Source: Spirochaetaceae bacterium (GTDB lineage Bacteria; Spirochaetota; Spirochaetia; Treponematales; Breznakiellaceae). Taken from it: a stretch of 35,120 nucleotides of DNA. The position numbers and the translations under genes were made by a program. The notes beneath the pieces were generated by a model. The model was not told the origin of the DNA and searched no databases. It saw only the letters and a list, made by a program, of their open reading frames with translations. This document shows positions 15,483-23,274 of the stretch, piece by piece. The stretch lies in contig JAITXS010000045.1 in NCBI GenBank assembly GCA_031284645.1, positions 1 to 35,120 of the forward strand, given 5' to 3'. Position 1 is the stretch's first letter, and every line of letters begins with the position of its first letter.

Positions 15483-16417
15483 AGCCTTTCGTCCTTTTTG
15501 TAGATACGCGCGATAAGAGAGCCTTCGTACACAATAGGGTAGGTTCTCATCGTAAATAAAAATCCGTCCACCGGAGAAAAGACCCGCTGTAAGACCTTTC
15601 CCTCAAAAGGTGAGACAATCTCGCACAGCTCTTGTCCGTTTTTGATAAACGATGAAGGTTTTGCCGACGGAATAATAACTCCGGAGTAGTCCGCATTAAT
15701 AAAAATCACCTCGCCGCCGGTAGAAATGATCGGCTCTTCTATTATTTCAGCACCCTCAGGTGCCTCCCACATATCGATAGAACGCATTAAATTAAATATA
15801 CCTTTTACAAGCCGTTGTCCGTACTCCCGGGTAATGCGCATTCCGATCCCCATTTCAACAACCAGTGTTTTTGTGCCGATTGAATTTAACGAATAGGCAA
15901 GCGTTGATCGCAAAACAGTTATAGCGTCATGTATCCATATAAAATCAACATTTAACAAACGTGCGTACGGAAGAAGCAGGGCAGCCGTCTCCTCGCTTAT
16001 GCGTACCTGCATAACTTCGTTTAAAAAAACATTACTTGAGTGAATATCAAGCACCATATCAGCGCCTTTTAAATCCTCGATAATTTTATATGCGGTATTT
16101 TCAACAAGATGCCCCTCAAGAGCGCCGGGGAAAATTCTGTTCATGTCAAGATCAAAACCCGGGAAGCCGCGGCTAATTGAATCAACACCAAGCGGATTAA
16201 GTGCCGGATATATTTCAACACTGCCGCTCAGGTACTCCTGATTTTCGTTTAGTATTCTGGCAAGCTCAAAACAGACAAACTGCCCCTCAAGCTCATCCCC
16301 GTGCGTACCGGTAACAACACAAAGCCGCCTGCCTTGCTTTGATCCGGTAATAATGTTCTTTTTTATCTCAAGACGCTCGCCAACCGGCAGGGCCTCGCTT
16401 ACAATCGTTTTTATCAA
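15479..16417 (-). CDS. AstE/AspA-like M14 zinc deacylase/peptidase (COG3608)
   Basis: 312 residues. The zinc and catalytic residues of the succinylglutamate desuccinylase/aspartoacylase family are present: GTHGDE (His39, Glu42), DLDMNRIFPG (89-98), DIHSS (His126) and VVEMG (Glu189). A C-terminal biotinyl-like beta domain follows (GQELCEIVSPFEGKVLQRVFSPVDGFLF). Family members hydrolyse N-acyl amino acids or small peptides; the exact substrate is unknown. Start is TTG with AGGAC upstream; no better start is visible. It lies between the transglutaminase-like gene (50 bp) and its degenerate paralogue (overlap). The context suggests it trims or releases a product of the ATP-grasp enzyme (inference). 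Confidence 0.85.
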   Translation of the reverse strand: MIKTIVSEALPVGERLEIKKNIITGSKQGRRLCVVTGTHGDELEGQFVCFELARILNENQEYLSGSVEIYPALNPLGVDSISRGFPGFDLDMNRIFPGALEGHLVENTAYKIIEDLKGADMVLDIHSSNVFLNEVMQVRISEETAALLLPYARLLNVDFIWIHDAITVLRSTLAYSLNSIGTKTLVVEMGIGMRITREYGQRLVKGIFNLMRSIDMWEAPEGAEIIEEPIISTGGEVIFINADYSGVIIPSAKPSSFIKNGQELCEIVSPFEGKVLQRVFSPVDGFLFTMRTYPIVYEGSLIARIYKKDERL

Positions 16418-16467
16418 TTTTATGTCCTGGGTTTTCCCTTAAAAAGCGTCCTGGCGGCTTTAAAAGC

Positions 16468-17256
16468 CTAACTCATATAAACTTGAGCTTTTATTTCCAT
16501 AGTTTGTTCGGCAAGACCACTAAATACGCCACGCTCTATAGAACAATCGCGGAAATCCCTGCCATGTGAAAGTTTGATATATCCTGTTTCTATGCTTTTA
16601 TTATGAGTAGGATCAAGAGCCCGCCAGCACTTGTCATCGTGATACTCAACCCATGCGTGAGTATAACCTTCCCCCGCGACAAAACCGGCGACATAACGGG
16701 CAAGAATATTTTTTTTGCGGAGCAGGGCCAAAAGGATATGGGCAAAATCCTGACACACTCCCTTGCCGTTTTTAAGTGCCGTTTCCGCATCTGTTTCTGT
16801 ATCCGTTGTGCCGGACATATATAATAAAGCTTTGTGCGCTACCTCACATAAAAGGGCCGCCGTTTTATGAATATCGGCGTTATCCGGTATACAGGCCTCT
16901 TTTAAGAGATATACTATTTCATCCCCGGGCGCGCTTAATTCAGTTGCGTATAAAAAAATATGCTGTGGTTTGTCTTCCGGTATAATATAAGTATCATCAA
17001 TATTGATTTCGCCGGAAGTATCAATACTCAAATAATCATGTGCGGCCAGTATACAACCGCTTTGAACAATATTACCAAAACAATCACTACTTAAAAAAAG
17101 TCTCCGCCCGTTTTCGCCGGGAAGCAGAAGACATTCTGTTTTGATAACATGCTGAAAATGAGTATGCGGAGGCGTGCAACGAAGCAAAAAAAAATGTGAG
17201 AAAATTTCTTTTGAAAAATTGACCGAGAAATGATACTTATAGAGCGCGTGTTTCAT
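16468..17256 (-). CDS. Transglutaminase-like cysteine peptidase (COG1305)
   Basis: 262 residues. The N-terminal beta domain (about 1-110) corresponds to the Bact_transglu_N type, and the C-terminal papain-like core carries the triad Cys168 (GKGVCQDFAH), His200 (GYTHAWVEY) and Asp215 (ALDPTHN). In this family the activity is usually predicted as amide-bond hydrolysis or transfer rather than protein cross-linking. It begins nine bases after the alpha-E stop; the ATG lacks a strong ribosome site, suggesting translational coupling. The order ATP-grasp, alpha-E, transglutaminase-like is a conserved bacterial arrangement, so I treat it as part of that system. No signal peptide: cytoplasmic. Confidence 0.88.
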   Translation of the reverse strand: MKHALYKYHFSVNFSKEIFSHFFLLRCTPPHTHFQHVIKTECLLLPGENGRRLFLSSDCFGNIVQSGCILAAHDYLSIDTSGEINIDDTYIIPEDKPQHIFLYATELSAPGDEIVYLLKEACIPDNADIHKTAALLCEVAHKALLYMSGTTDTETDAETALKNGKGVCQDFAHILLALLRKKNILARYVAGFVAGEGYTHAWVEYHDDKCWRALDPTHNKSIETGYIKLSHGRDFRDCSIERGVFSGLAEQTMEIKAQVYMS

Positions 17257-17265
17257 AATGCACGC

Positions 17266-17934
17266 TTACAGTATAAGTAAACAGGACAGTAAATACAAGA
17301 GATGGTCTTTTGCCGCCCCGGGCAGAGCCAAGGCTTCCTTTAATTCAAGAAATTTCCCCATATCAAAAACATCTGTATCCTTGAGCACCCTCTGTTCAAG
17401 ACGCCGGAACATATTTTGCAGACGGGGAAACGAATAATCAAAACGAATATGCAGATCAAGCTCTTCAAGAAACCAGCCTGCTTTAATCATATTACGAGTT
17501 TCACTCTGAAAAATACGTTCATCGACCGCGCCCCAAAAAGCCATAAGACTATCGGTAAGCTCTTGCAGCTCATTCACATCAGAGCCCTTAGCCGCACATT
17601 CTTCCATTTTGCCAAGAGCAAGCTGCACATAAGAAAAAGTCTCGCTCTTAATCAACTCGCGAACCACAATCGCATTGTTAAACGCATTATGCAAAGCAGA
17701 ACGCAGCGAAACCCCGTCGTCTTTACTAAAAAGATAACGCAGCATAAAATCTTCCGCCGAAGAATACTTATCCGCAACACCAAGCTTTTCGCAAAAAACA
17801 GTATAATCCTCAGGCTCTTCTATCAGCATATCCCGGAATTTCCTGAAAAAATGGAGAACCGCATAGACCCGCTGCGTATAACGCCCAAGCCAAAAAAGAC
17901 ATTCAGCCTTGTTTTTTGAAATTTTATCAGACAT
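17266..17934 (-). CDS. Alpha-E domain protein (COG2307)
   Basis: The ATG at 17934 is chosen because a GAGGGGGG ribosome site lies six bases upstream; the frame stays open further upstream only by running through palindromic repeat copy C. The protein has 222 residues and is predicted all-helical. KNKAECLFWLGRYTQRVYAVLHF matches the conserved N-terminal helix of alpha-E proteins (usual form: AExLYWMGRYxERAE). It is shorter than the usual 300 or so. Alpha-E proteins almost always sit beside circularly permuted ATP-grasp genes and are thought to assist peptide-bond formation; no reaction has been shown that I know of. The 5' leader contains alternative hairpins over the ribosome site. Confidence 0.82.
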   Translation of the reverse strand: MSDKISKNKAECLFWLGRYTQRVYAVLHFFRKFRDMLIEEPEDYTVFCEKLGVADKYSSAEDFMLRYLFSKDDGVSLRSALHNAFNNAIVVRELIKSETFSYVQLALGKMEECAAKGSDVNELQELTDSLMAFWGAVDERIFQSETRNMIKAGWFLEELDLHIRFDYSFPRLQNMFRRLEQRVLKDTDVFDMGKFLELKEALALPGAAKDHLLYLLSCLLIL

Positions 17935-17956
17935 AAAAACCCCCCTCATAAACATA

Positions 17957-18023
17957 AGGGGGAAGTCTCCCCCTCGCTCCGAAGCCCGCCGCTTCGCGGT
18001 CGGGTCTTCTCCGCTACCCCCAC
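17957..18023 (-). repeat. Palindromic repeat copy C, in the ATP-grasp / alpha-E gap
   Basis: Minus strand: GTGGGGGTAGCGGAGAAGAC, core CCGACCGC-gaa-GCGGCGGG, then TTCGGAGCGAGGGGGAG and TTCCCCC. It stays open in the same frame as copy A in aroC (SGGSGEDP... against SGGGGEHP...). A further hairpin (GGGGCGAAGCCCC) flanks it at 18028-18040. Confidence 0.85.
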
Positions 18024-18105
18024 TCCTCGGGGCTTCGCCCCTAAAACCCCACGTCCGACAAAGATAAAAATCCTCAGGCAAAAGCCCCTTTACCGCAGAT
18101 CAAAA

Positions 18106-19431
18106 TCATAAGTCCGCTTGTCTTTCTACCCACGTATCTTTAAAACCGCCACCCTGTGAGGAATTAACCACATAAGAGCTGGCATCACGAGCAAAACGAG
18201 TTAAGCCGCTTGGCCAAACCAGCACTTCATCTCCGTACAAAACAAAAGCGCGAAGATCCGCTTTGCGCTGCGCATTTAAGTCACCGTCAATAATATCCAT
18301 ATCACGAAATTGGATGACTTCCTGTGCAATCCAACGCCGGGGCTCCCGCTCAATAAGTTTTTCTATCTCGGTAAGACGATCCGGCGGCAAATCCTTACCG
18401 AACATAACACCGTAACCCCCTGCCTCGGCCACGTCTTTTATAACCAAATCTTTGATATTCGCGAGTATATATTTTTTGTCCTCTTCGTAATAGGGAAGGT
18501 AGGTCGGCGCGTTTTTCAACAGGGCTTTTTCTCCCAGATAATATTCGATCATCTTGGGAACAAAATAGCAAAGCCCCTTGTCATCGGCAATACCGTTACC
18601 AACTGCGTTCATAATCGCGACATTACCCTGCCGGTATGCCTGCATGATATTCGGCACGCCCAGCAGAGAGGAGGGGTCAAAAACAAGCGGGTCAAGATAC
18701 TCATCAGCAATGCGCCGGTATATGACTCCGACACGCTCGCGCTCGTTAAAAAGCCCCTTGTAGTAAACCATACCGTTATCAACAATAAGATCTCCGGGAA
18801 AAGCCAAAGTGGCCCCGGTTTTTTCAGCAAGGAACGAATGCTCAAAAAATGCCGAATTGTAACGGCCCGGCGTAAGAATAACGGCAAGGCCGTTCCCCTC
18901 GTTTAAGTAATCAAAAATCCGTGATAAAAGCAGAGGATAGTTGCGGTTATCCTCAATTTTATTATGGGCGAAGGTCTCGGGAGAGACCTTTCGGGTGATG
19001 GTCCGGGCAATAATCGGATAAGACGCGCCGGAGGGAATTCTGATATTATCTTCCAGTACAATCCACGAGCCGTCTTTTTCCTGAACCAGATCTATGCCGG
19101 AAATATGATTGTAAATTTTTTGCGCCGGAATAATCCCCTCGCATTGAGGAAGATACGCCTTTGAAGAATAGATAAATTCTTCGGGAATAAGCTTGTCTTT
19201 GACAATACGTTTTTCATTGTAGATATCCAAAAGAAACGCATTAAGCGCTTTTGCCCTTTGAATCAGTCCCTTTTCAAGAAATGCCCATTCCACCGCCGGT
19301 ATTACACGCGGAATCGGATCAAAAGGGAAGAGCTGCTCTTTAAACTCACCGTTTTTATAAATACCGAAACGAACGCCGCAGCGGTCAAGCCATTTATTTA
19401 CGGCATACTGTTGTTCCAATAACGCTTTCAT
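18106..19431 (-). CDS. Circularly permuted type 2 ATP-grasp protein (COG2308)
   Basis: 441 residues with the hallmarks of the family: EDNIRIPSGASYPIIAR near 125-145, AVILTPGRYNSAFFEH, VIYRRIADEYLDPLVF, NAVGNGIADDKGLCYFVPKMIEYYLGE, APTYLP, LVIKDVAEAGGYGVMFG and SQGGGFKDTWV at the C-terminus. ATP-grasp enzymes join a carboxylate to an amine through an acyl-phosphate, and this group is predicted to make peptides of unknown sequence. It is the first gene of the minus-strand run (alpha-E, transglutaminase-like, two M14 proteins, map follow). The start has a TTGACA box 31 bp upstream, no good ribosome site, and a perfect AT-rich inverted repeat further upstream. Confidence 0.9.
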   Translation of the reverse strand: MKALLEQQYAVNKWLDRCGVRFGIYKNGEFKEQLFPFDPIPRVIPAVEWAFLEKGLIQRAKALNAFLLDIYNEKRIVKDKLIPEEFIYSSKAYLPQCEGIIPAQKIYNHISGIDLVQEKDGSWIVLEDNIRIPSGASYPIIARTITRKVSPETFAHNKIEDNRNYPLLLSRIFDYLNEGNGLAVILTPGRYNSAFFEHSFLAEKTGATLAFPGDLIVDNGMVYYKGLFNERERVGVIYRRIADEYLDPLVFDPSSLLGVPNIMQAYRQGNVAIMNAVGNGIADDKGLCYFVPKMIEYYLGEKALLKNAPTYLPYYEEDKKYILANIKDLVIKDVAEAGGYGVMFGKDLPPDRLTEIEKLIEREPRRWIAQEVIQFRDMDIIDGDLNAQRKADLRAFVLYGDEVLVWPSGLTRFARDASSYVVNSSQGGGFKDTWVERQADL

Positions 19432-19440
19432 ATTTCTTAT

Positions 19441-19467
19441 TCAATACGAATATGTATGGATTGTCAA
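19441..19467 (-). promoter_or_regulatory. Possible promoter of the ATP-grasp run
   Basis: On the minus strand a perfect TTGACA (19467-19462) is followed by a TATTGA (19446-19441) with a short 15-bp spacer. The TATTGA ends only nine bases before the ATG. The spacing is not ideal, so the exact -10 is uncertain. Confidence 0.4.
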
Positions 19468-19475
19468 TCGCTTTT

Positions 19476-19503
19476 TTAAATAATACATTTTTGTATTATT
19501 TAA
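19476..19503. promoter_or_regulatory. Perfect 12-bp AT-rich inverted repeat upstream of the ATP-grasp gene
   Basis: TTAAATAATACA / TGTATTATTTAA with a TTTT spacer. It lies nine bases upstream of the TTGACA box of the ATP-grasp gene. It looks like a dimeric-regulator operator; its AT content and lack of a following U-tract on the coding strand argue against a terminator. Confidence 0.5.
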
Positions 19504-19596
19504 ATAATAAACAGGAGACTGCTAAAAGATCTGCGAATCCCCCGAATAATAGTCTCCGTATCGATCCCTCATTTACCGGAAGTACTGCTCGGGCAT

Positions 19597-19635
19597 AAAA
19601 AAACCGTTGCCGATAAGGAGGGAAACGGCAACGGT
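19597..19635 (-). terminator. Intrinsic terminator, possibly 3' end of a small RNA
   Basis: On the minus strand ACCGTTGCCG / CGGCAACGGT forms a perfect 10-bp stem around a 13-base loop containing CCCTCCTT, followed by seven T residues. No protein gene on the minus strand precedes it: the next gene to the right (ctpA) is on the plus strand. The loop is complementary to Shine-Dalgarno sequences. Confidence 0.6.
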
Positions 19636-19725
19636 AAAGGAGTTATGATGAAGAGAACTATGATTTATTAACCAATCAATACCCCGAAAGGTTACATCCG
19701 GTAGCTCCCATTTTAAAATATACCC
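19597..19725 (-). ncRNA. Candidate small RNA ending in an anti-Shine-Dalgarno loop
   Basis: Inferred only from the orphan terminator at 19597-19635. A weak TATATT box lies near 19715-19720 on the minus strand, giving a transcript of roughly 100 bases. On the opposite strand the same place carries AAGGAGTT followed by an 8-codon frame (MMKRTMIY) starting near 19644, which may be chance. The 5' end is a guess. Confidence 0.25.
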
Positions 19726-20012
19726 CCAAAAAGAGGGGTAATGGGGTCTAGGGTAGTAGGGTCTAGGGTTGGGGTATTGAAATGATTAGACATCTTTACC
19801 TCATACCCGAAGCAAAGGGTTAGGAGCGTTAAGGATGGGGCAGGGAATTTCTCGTAAAATCTCTACCCCAAACCCAAGGAGAAGGGTGATTGAGTTCTGG
19901 GTAGGGGCTTTCTGATAAAACCAAGACCCCATACCCTTTACCCATGACCCTCTACCCTCTACCCTCTACCCTCTACCCTCTACCCTCTACCCAATTACCC
20001 AAAACCCTAAGG
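19721..20012. repeat. Heptamer array 3
   Basis: The only array in a divergent intergenic region. Positions about 19748-19846 are an inverted near-copy of 12985-13078, including the AGACATCTTTACCT and CCCGAAGCAAAGGG segments. Linkers TTTCTCGTAAAA and TTTCTGATAAAACC are present. The right part is a tandem CCCTCTA run. Confidence 0.85.
19948..19992. repeat. Tandem heptamer microsatellite (CCCTCTA)x6 plus CCC
   Basis: Six perfect copies of CCCTCTA (TAGAGGG on the other strand) followed by CCC. About 120 bp upstream of ctpA. This is the only place in the window where the heptamer is perfectly homogeneous, as expected for recent slippage expansion. Confidence 0.9.
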
Positions 20013-20037
20013 TAGATATGTTTCAAATATGAATCGG

Positions 20038-20062
20038 AGGATAAACGCATAGAGTTTATCCT
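20038..20062. promoter_or_regulatory. Inverted repeat upstream of the ctpA promoter
   Basis: AGGATAAAC / GTTTATCCT around a seven-base centre, 12 bp upstream of the candidate -35 box. Possible operator or hairpin. Confidence 0.4.
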
Positions 20063-20074
20063 GCTCGTGAGCAC

Positions 20075-20103
20075 TTGTCTAAGAAAAAGAATTACCCGAT
20101 AAT
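20075..20103 (+). promoter_or_regulatory. Candidate ctpA promoter giving a near-leaderless mRNA
   Basis: TTGTCT (20075-20080), a 17-bp spacer and GATAAT (20098-20103). The -10 box ends nine bases before the ATG, and no Shine-Dalgarno sequence is present. Confidence 0.5.
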
Positions 20104-20112
20104 ATTTCTATA

Positions 20113-21609
20113 ATGAGCATTTTTCATATTCCGAAAGGATTGCCGAAAAAACCGGCGTTTTTATGGACAATAGCCACCTGCTTTTTTTGTTTATTCATAA
20201 TAGCTGCATCAGGCCCGCAGACGGATGAGCAGGACGCACAGCGGGAACAAAACCCGCGTCGCTATACTGCCATGATTCAAAATGTTTTTGATTTTATTCA
20301 AAGGCATTATGTTGATGAAGTGGATCCCCAAAAAATCTACGAAGGTGCTATGTCCGGTATGCTCGGCGCCTTGGGTGATCCTTACTCCCAGTTTCTTTCC
20401 GAAAAAGAAATGTCGGATCTGAGTGAAAATGTTATCAAAGGTGCCTACGGCGGAGTAGGCCTGTATATTTCCAAGCCCGTTGGTGAACGCATCGAGGGAG
20501 GAAAGCCTGCTTATGTTGAGGTTGCCTCGCCTATTGAGGATACTCCCGGCTGGAGAGCGGGGATTATGCCAGGGGATCTTATCATCAAGATTGAAGATGA
20601 GAGTACTGCGGATATTACTATGGAAGAGGTGCTTGCCCGTTTAAAAGGCCCTCCCGGTGATCAAGTGAATCTTACGATACAACGTGGCGAGAAACTCGTG
20701 TTTCCGGTAAGTTTGGTACGTGAAATCATTGAGGTGCCGACGGTAAAATCAGCAATGATTGACGATATCGCGTATATCCGGCTTATCAGCTTTAGCCACA
20801 TGACCGGTGAACGTACAAAAGAGGCACTTGAAGCTTTCCGGAAAACAAACTACAAAGGCTTAATTCTTGATTTACGGAACAATTACGGCGGGCTTTTAAC
20901 CGCGGCGGTGGATGTCTGTAATTTTTTTCTGCAAAGTGGGGTTGTGGTTTCGGTAAAATCAAGGATCGCCGGACAGAATTTAGTATACTACGGCGGAAAA
21001 GAAAAGCCGCTTATTCCCGAAAACACCCCGCTTGTGGTGCTTATCAACCACGGCTCCGCATCCGCCTCGGAAATTGTCGCGGGCGCATTAAAGGATCGGG
21101 GACGGGCTTATCTTGTCGGTGAAAAATCTTACGGAAAGGGCTCGGTGCAGCAGGTTTATCCTTTTGATAAATCCGGATTTAAAATTACCACAGCCCGTTA
21201 CTATACGCCCAGCGATGTAAATATCGATAAAATAGGCATTCCGCCCGACATGGAAGTTTTATTTCCCAAATATTCGAACGAAGACGTGGAGTCCTTGAGT
21301 AAGCTGCTTCATTCAAATAAAATCAAGGAATTTGTCAAAGAACATCCCGTGGCTTCGGTGGAACAAAGTAATGATTTTATCCGCCAAATTCAAGCGGAGT
21401 ATAGTCTTGACTCTAACCTGCTTAGCAGACTGGTACGTGACGAGCAAAATCGGGCGAGTATCGCGCCGGTTTACGATCTGGAATACGATGTGCAATTACA
21501 GGAAGCCGTAAAGATCATCAGAGAAGGGCAGTACTATCAGTTAATAAAACAGACAAAAACGCTTCACGATTTACAGGAAGAAGCAGAAGCAGAGGCGCAA
21601 GCCTCGTAA
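20113..21609 (+). CDS. ctpA: C-terminal processing protease (S41 family)
   Basis: 498 residues. An N-terminal membrane segment (about 16-33, FLWTIATCFFCLFIIAA) anchors or exports the protein to the periplasm. A helical S41 N-region (YTAMIQNVFDFIQRHYVDEVDPQKIYEGAMSGMLGALGDPYSQFL) is followed by a PDZ domain (about 108-200; AGIMPGDLIIKIEDE) and the protease core with IRLISFSHMTG, LILDLRNNYGGLLTAAVDV, the catalytic GSASASE (Ser317) and GEKSYGKGSVQ (Lys342), 25 residues apart as in Prc. It cleaves C-terminal tails of envelope proteins (family knowledge). The start has no ribosome site and lies nine bases from a candidate -10. The tail ends in acidic/Ala-rich repeats. Confidence 0.93.
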   Translation: MSIFHIPKGLPKKPAFLWTIATCFFCLFIIAASGPQTDEQDAQREQNPRRYTAMIQNVFDFIQRHYVDEVDPQKIYEGAMSGMLGALGDPYSQFLSEKEMSDLSENVIKGAYGGVGLYISKPVGERIEGGKPAYVEVASPIEDTPGWRAGIMPGDLIIKIEDESTADITMEEVLARLKGPPGDQVNLTIQRGEKLVFPVSLVREIIEVPTVKSAMIDDIAYIRLISFSHMTGERTKEALEAFRKTNYKGLILDLRNNYGGLLTAAVDVCNFFLQSGVVVSVKSRIAGQNLVYYGGKEKPLIPENTPLVVLINHGSASASEIVAGALKDRGRAYLVGEKSYGKGSVQQVYPFDKSGFKITTARYYTPSDVNIDKIGIPPDMEVLFPKYSNEDVESLSKLLHSNKIKEFVKEHPVASVEQSNDFIRQIQAEYSLDSNLLSRLVRDEQNRASIAPVYDLEYDVQLQEAVKIIREGQYYQLIKQTKTLHDLQEEAEAEAQAS

Positions 21610-21694
21610 AGAAGCAGGCAGCAATTTTGAAACACAATGTTCAGGGGTAGAGTCAGCCGGAGCATTGTGATGGATCAGCGCGGGGGATTTTTGT

Positions 21695-22102
21695 ATGGCA
21701 GCCTTTTTTGACAGCTCAAAAAACTGGTATATTGTTACGCCGGAATCTGACGGCATTAAGTCGATTGAGGAACTCTCCCGTGTTATATCCCTTTTACGGG
21801 AAAAGGCGGGATTAGCAAAAATAGCGCCGCCGATTATCAGTGCAAAAAACGCATCGCCGCCTGAGAGCGCGGAAATTATTATAAATTACACTGCCGGATC
21901 CCCGGGTATGAGTTTTGCCTGGCGCGCCGGAGAAGAGCGTATCGAAATTTATGCTCATTCTTTGCAAAGCCTTGATAATGCTATTGCGGATTTTTTAAAG
22001 GCGCTTGGCATAAACCGTGCCCCGCCGGAGACACTCGCACTTCCTTCGCCGGCACAAGGGGCCTTGTACCTTATATCAAAAAAAGCGGAACATGTTTTTT
22101 AA
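21695..22102 (+). CDS. Hypothetical 135-residue protein
   Basis: The ATG at 21695 has GGGGGA upstream at workable spacing. No family is firmly recognised. The sequence (EELSRVISLLREKAGL, ESAEIIINYTAG, SFAWRAGEERIEIYAHSLQSLDNAIADFLKALGI) has the beta-alpha pattern of the small N-terminal domain found in front of some glycoside hydrolases, where a nonpolar strand is followed by an 'AIADFLKALG' helix. That likeness is weak and there is no catalytic domain downstream. It starts 85 bp after ctpA on the same strand and ends 17 bp from the convergent TPR gene, with no terminator between them. Confidence 0.6.
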   Translation: MAAFFDSSKNWYIVTPESDGIKSIEELSRVISLLREKAGLAKIAPPIISAKNASPPESAEIIINYTAGSPGMSFAWRAGEERIEIYAHSLQSLDNAIADFLKALGINRAPPETLALPSPAQGALYLISKKAEHVF

Positions 22103-22119
22103 ATAGGATAGCCGGAATG

Positions 22120-23274
22120 TTACCATTCAAGGAGTATAAGGCGCTCAAGTAAGTCGTTTACTGCGTTATTCCGTATACCAAAACTTTGAAAATCGCGGAG
22201 AACCGCTATGGCTGCTTCCTTGTCGCCTATTCTTCGATAACAGTCGGCAAGCTCAAGGTAGGGGCGGTGATTTTTCATATCCTGTTCGATAAGATTCAGA
22301 AGGATGTCGATTGCCTTCTCGAATGCTCCGTGAATTTTGGCAATCACGGCAAGTCCTAACACGGCATAGGTGTCAAATTCAATATTAAGGGCGCGGGTAT
22401 AGTAATCGGCTGCCTGCGCGTAATTTTGTAAGGCGCAGTAGGCGTCTCCGGCGCGGGTAAGTATCACTTTGTTACGCGGGTCTTGCTCTAAAATTAAATT
22501 CCAGTAATCAAGGGAACGGCGCGGCTGATTTAAACCGCGAAAACAGTCTCCCAGTCCGAAAAGCGCGTAAAAATTCGCGGGATCACGCCGTAACGCAGCG
22601 TCAAAATACGCAAGCCCGTCATCAAACAGCTTTAATTTACGGTAACAGTTTCCGATTGAAGTTAGTACGCGGATATCAACACTTAACAGACTGTGTGTTT
22701 CAAGCATTTTTTCCCAATAAAAAAGCGCGTCCTGATATTCTTTAAAGTCATAGTGAAGATGGCCAAGTCCGATAATTGCGTATGCGTTGTCCTCTTCTAT
22801 TTCGAGTACTCGTTCGTATTTTAGTTTTGAATTTTTAAAATCGTGGAGTTTGCGGTAGGCATCGGCGACACGAGTAAGGACAGTGATGTTCTTCTCGTCA
22901 TGTTCAAGATATTTATTCCAAATTTCGATAGCTTTTATGTACTGATTCAGCGCTTTATAACAGTCGGCAAGTCCAAAAAGCGCGTAATTGTTATCCGGAT
23001 GACACACAAGACAGCGCTCATAGAACTGTGCTGCCGGACGAAACGCATTACGCTTCCTCCATGCGTCACCCATCCCGACAAGCGCGTAGTTATTTTCCGT
23101 ATCCATCGAAAGAATCTGCCGGAAACATTCTTTTGCATCTTCTATTTTGTTTTCTTTTAGCAGCTGGTATCCTTGTTTCGAGAGTTCGGAGATTAACTGG
23201 CCCCGGCTAAGGTTCTCGTCTATCGGCTCTTCAATATTAATTTCAAAGCTGATCTCCTTTATTATTTTCATCAT
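22120..23274 (-). CDS. Tetratricopeptide-repeat protein
   Basis: 384 residues, almost entirely TPR. From about residue 28 to 370 roughly ten helical-hairpin repeats follow each other at 34-residue spacing, for example NNYALFGLADCYKALNQYIKAIEIW and NFYALFGLGDCFRGLNQPRRSLDYW. The aromatic YALxGLGD opening is unusually uniform, suggesting recent repeat duplication. No signal peptide or membrane segment: a cytoplasmic protein-interaction scaffold. The ATG overlaps the previous stop as ATGA, so it is translationally coupled to the small gene upstream, and the two very likely act together. Partners are unknown. Confidence 0.9.
   Translation of the reverse strand: MMKIIKEISFEINIEEPIDENLSRGQLISELSKQGYQLLKENKIEDAKECFRQILSMDTENNYALVGMGDAWRKRNAFRPAAQFYERCLVCHPDNNYALFGLADCYKALNQYIKAIEIWNKYLEHDEKNITVLTRVADAYRKLHDFKNSKLKYERVLEIEEDNAYAIIGLGHLHYDFKEYQDALFYWEKMLETHSLLSVDIRVLTSIGNCYRKLKLFDDGLAYFDAALRRDPANFYALFGLGDCFRGLNQPRRSLDYWNLILEQDPRNKVILTRAGDAYCALQNYAQAADYYTRALNIEFDTYAVLGLAVIAKIHGAFEKAIDILLNLIEQDMKNHRPYLELADCYRRIGDKEAAIAVLRDFQSFGIRNNAVNDLLERLILLEW

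Noticed and set aside
17935..18081. N-terminal extension of the alpha-E protein by 49 residues
   Set aside because: The extension is encoded by palindromic repeat copy C and flanks. A strong ribosome site precedes the internal ATG at 17934, where the family homology begins.
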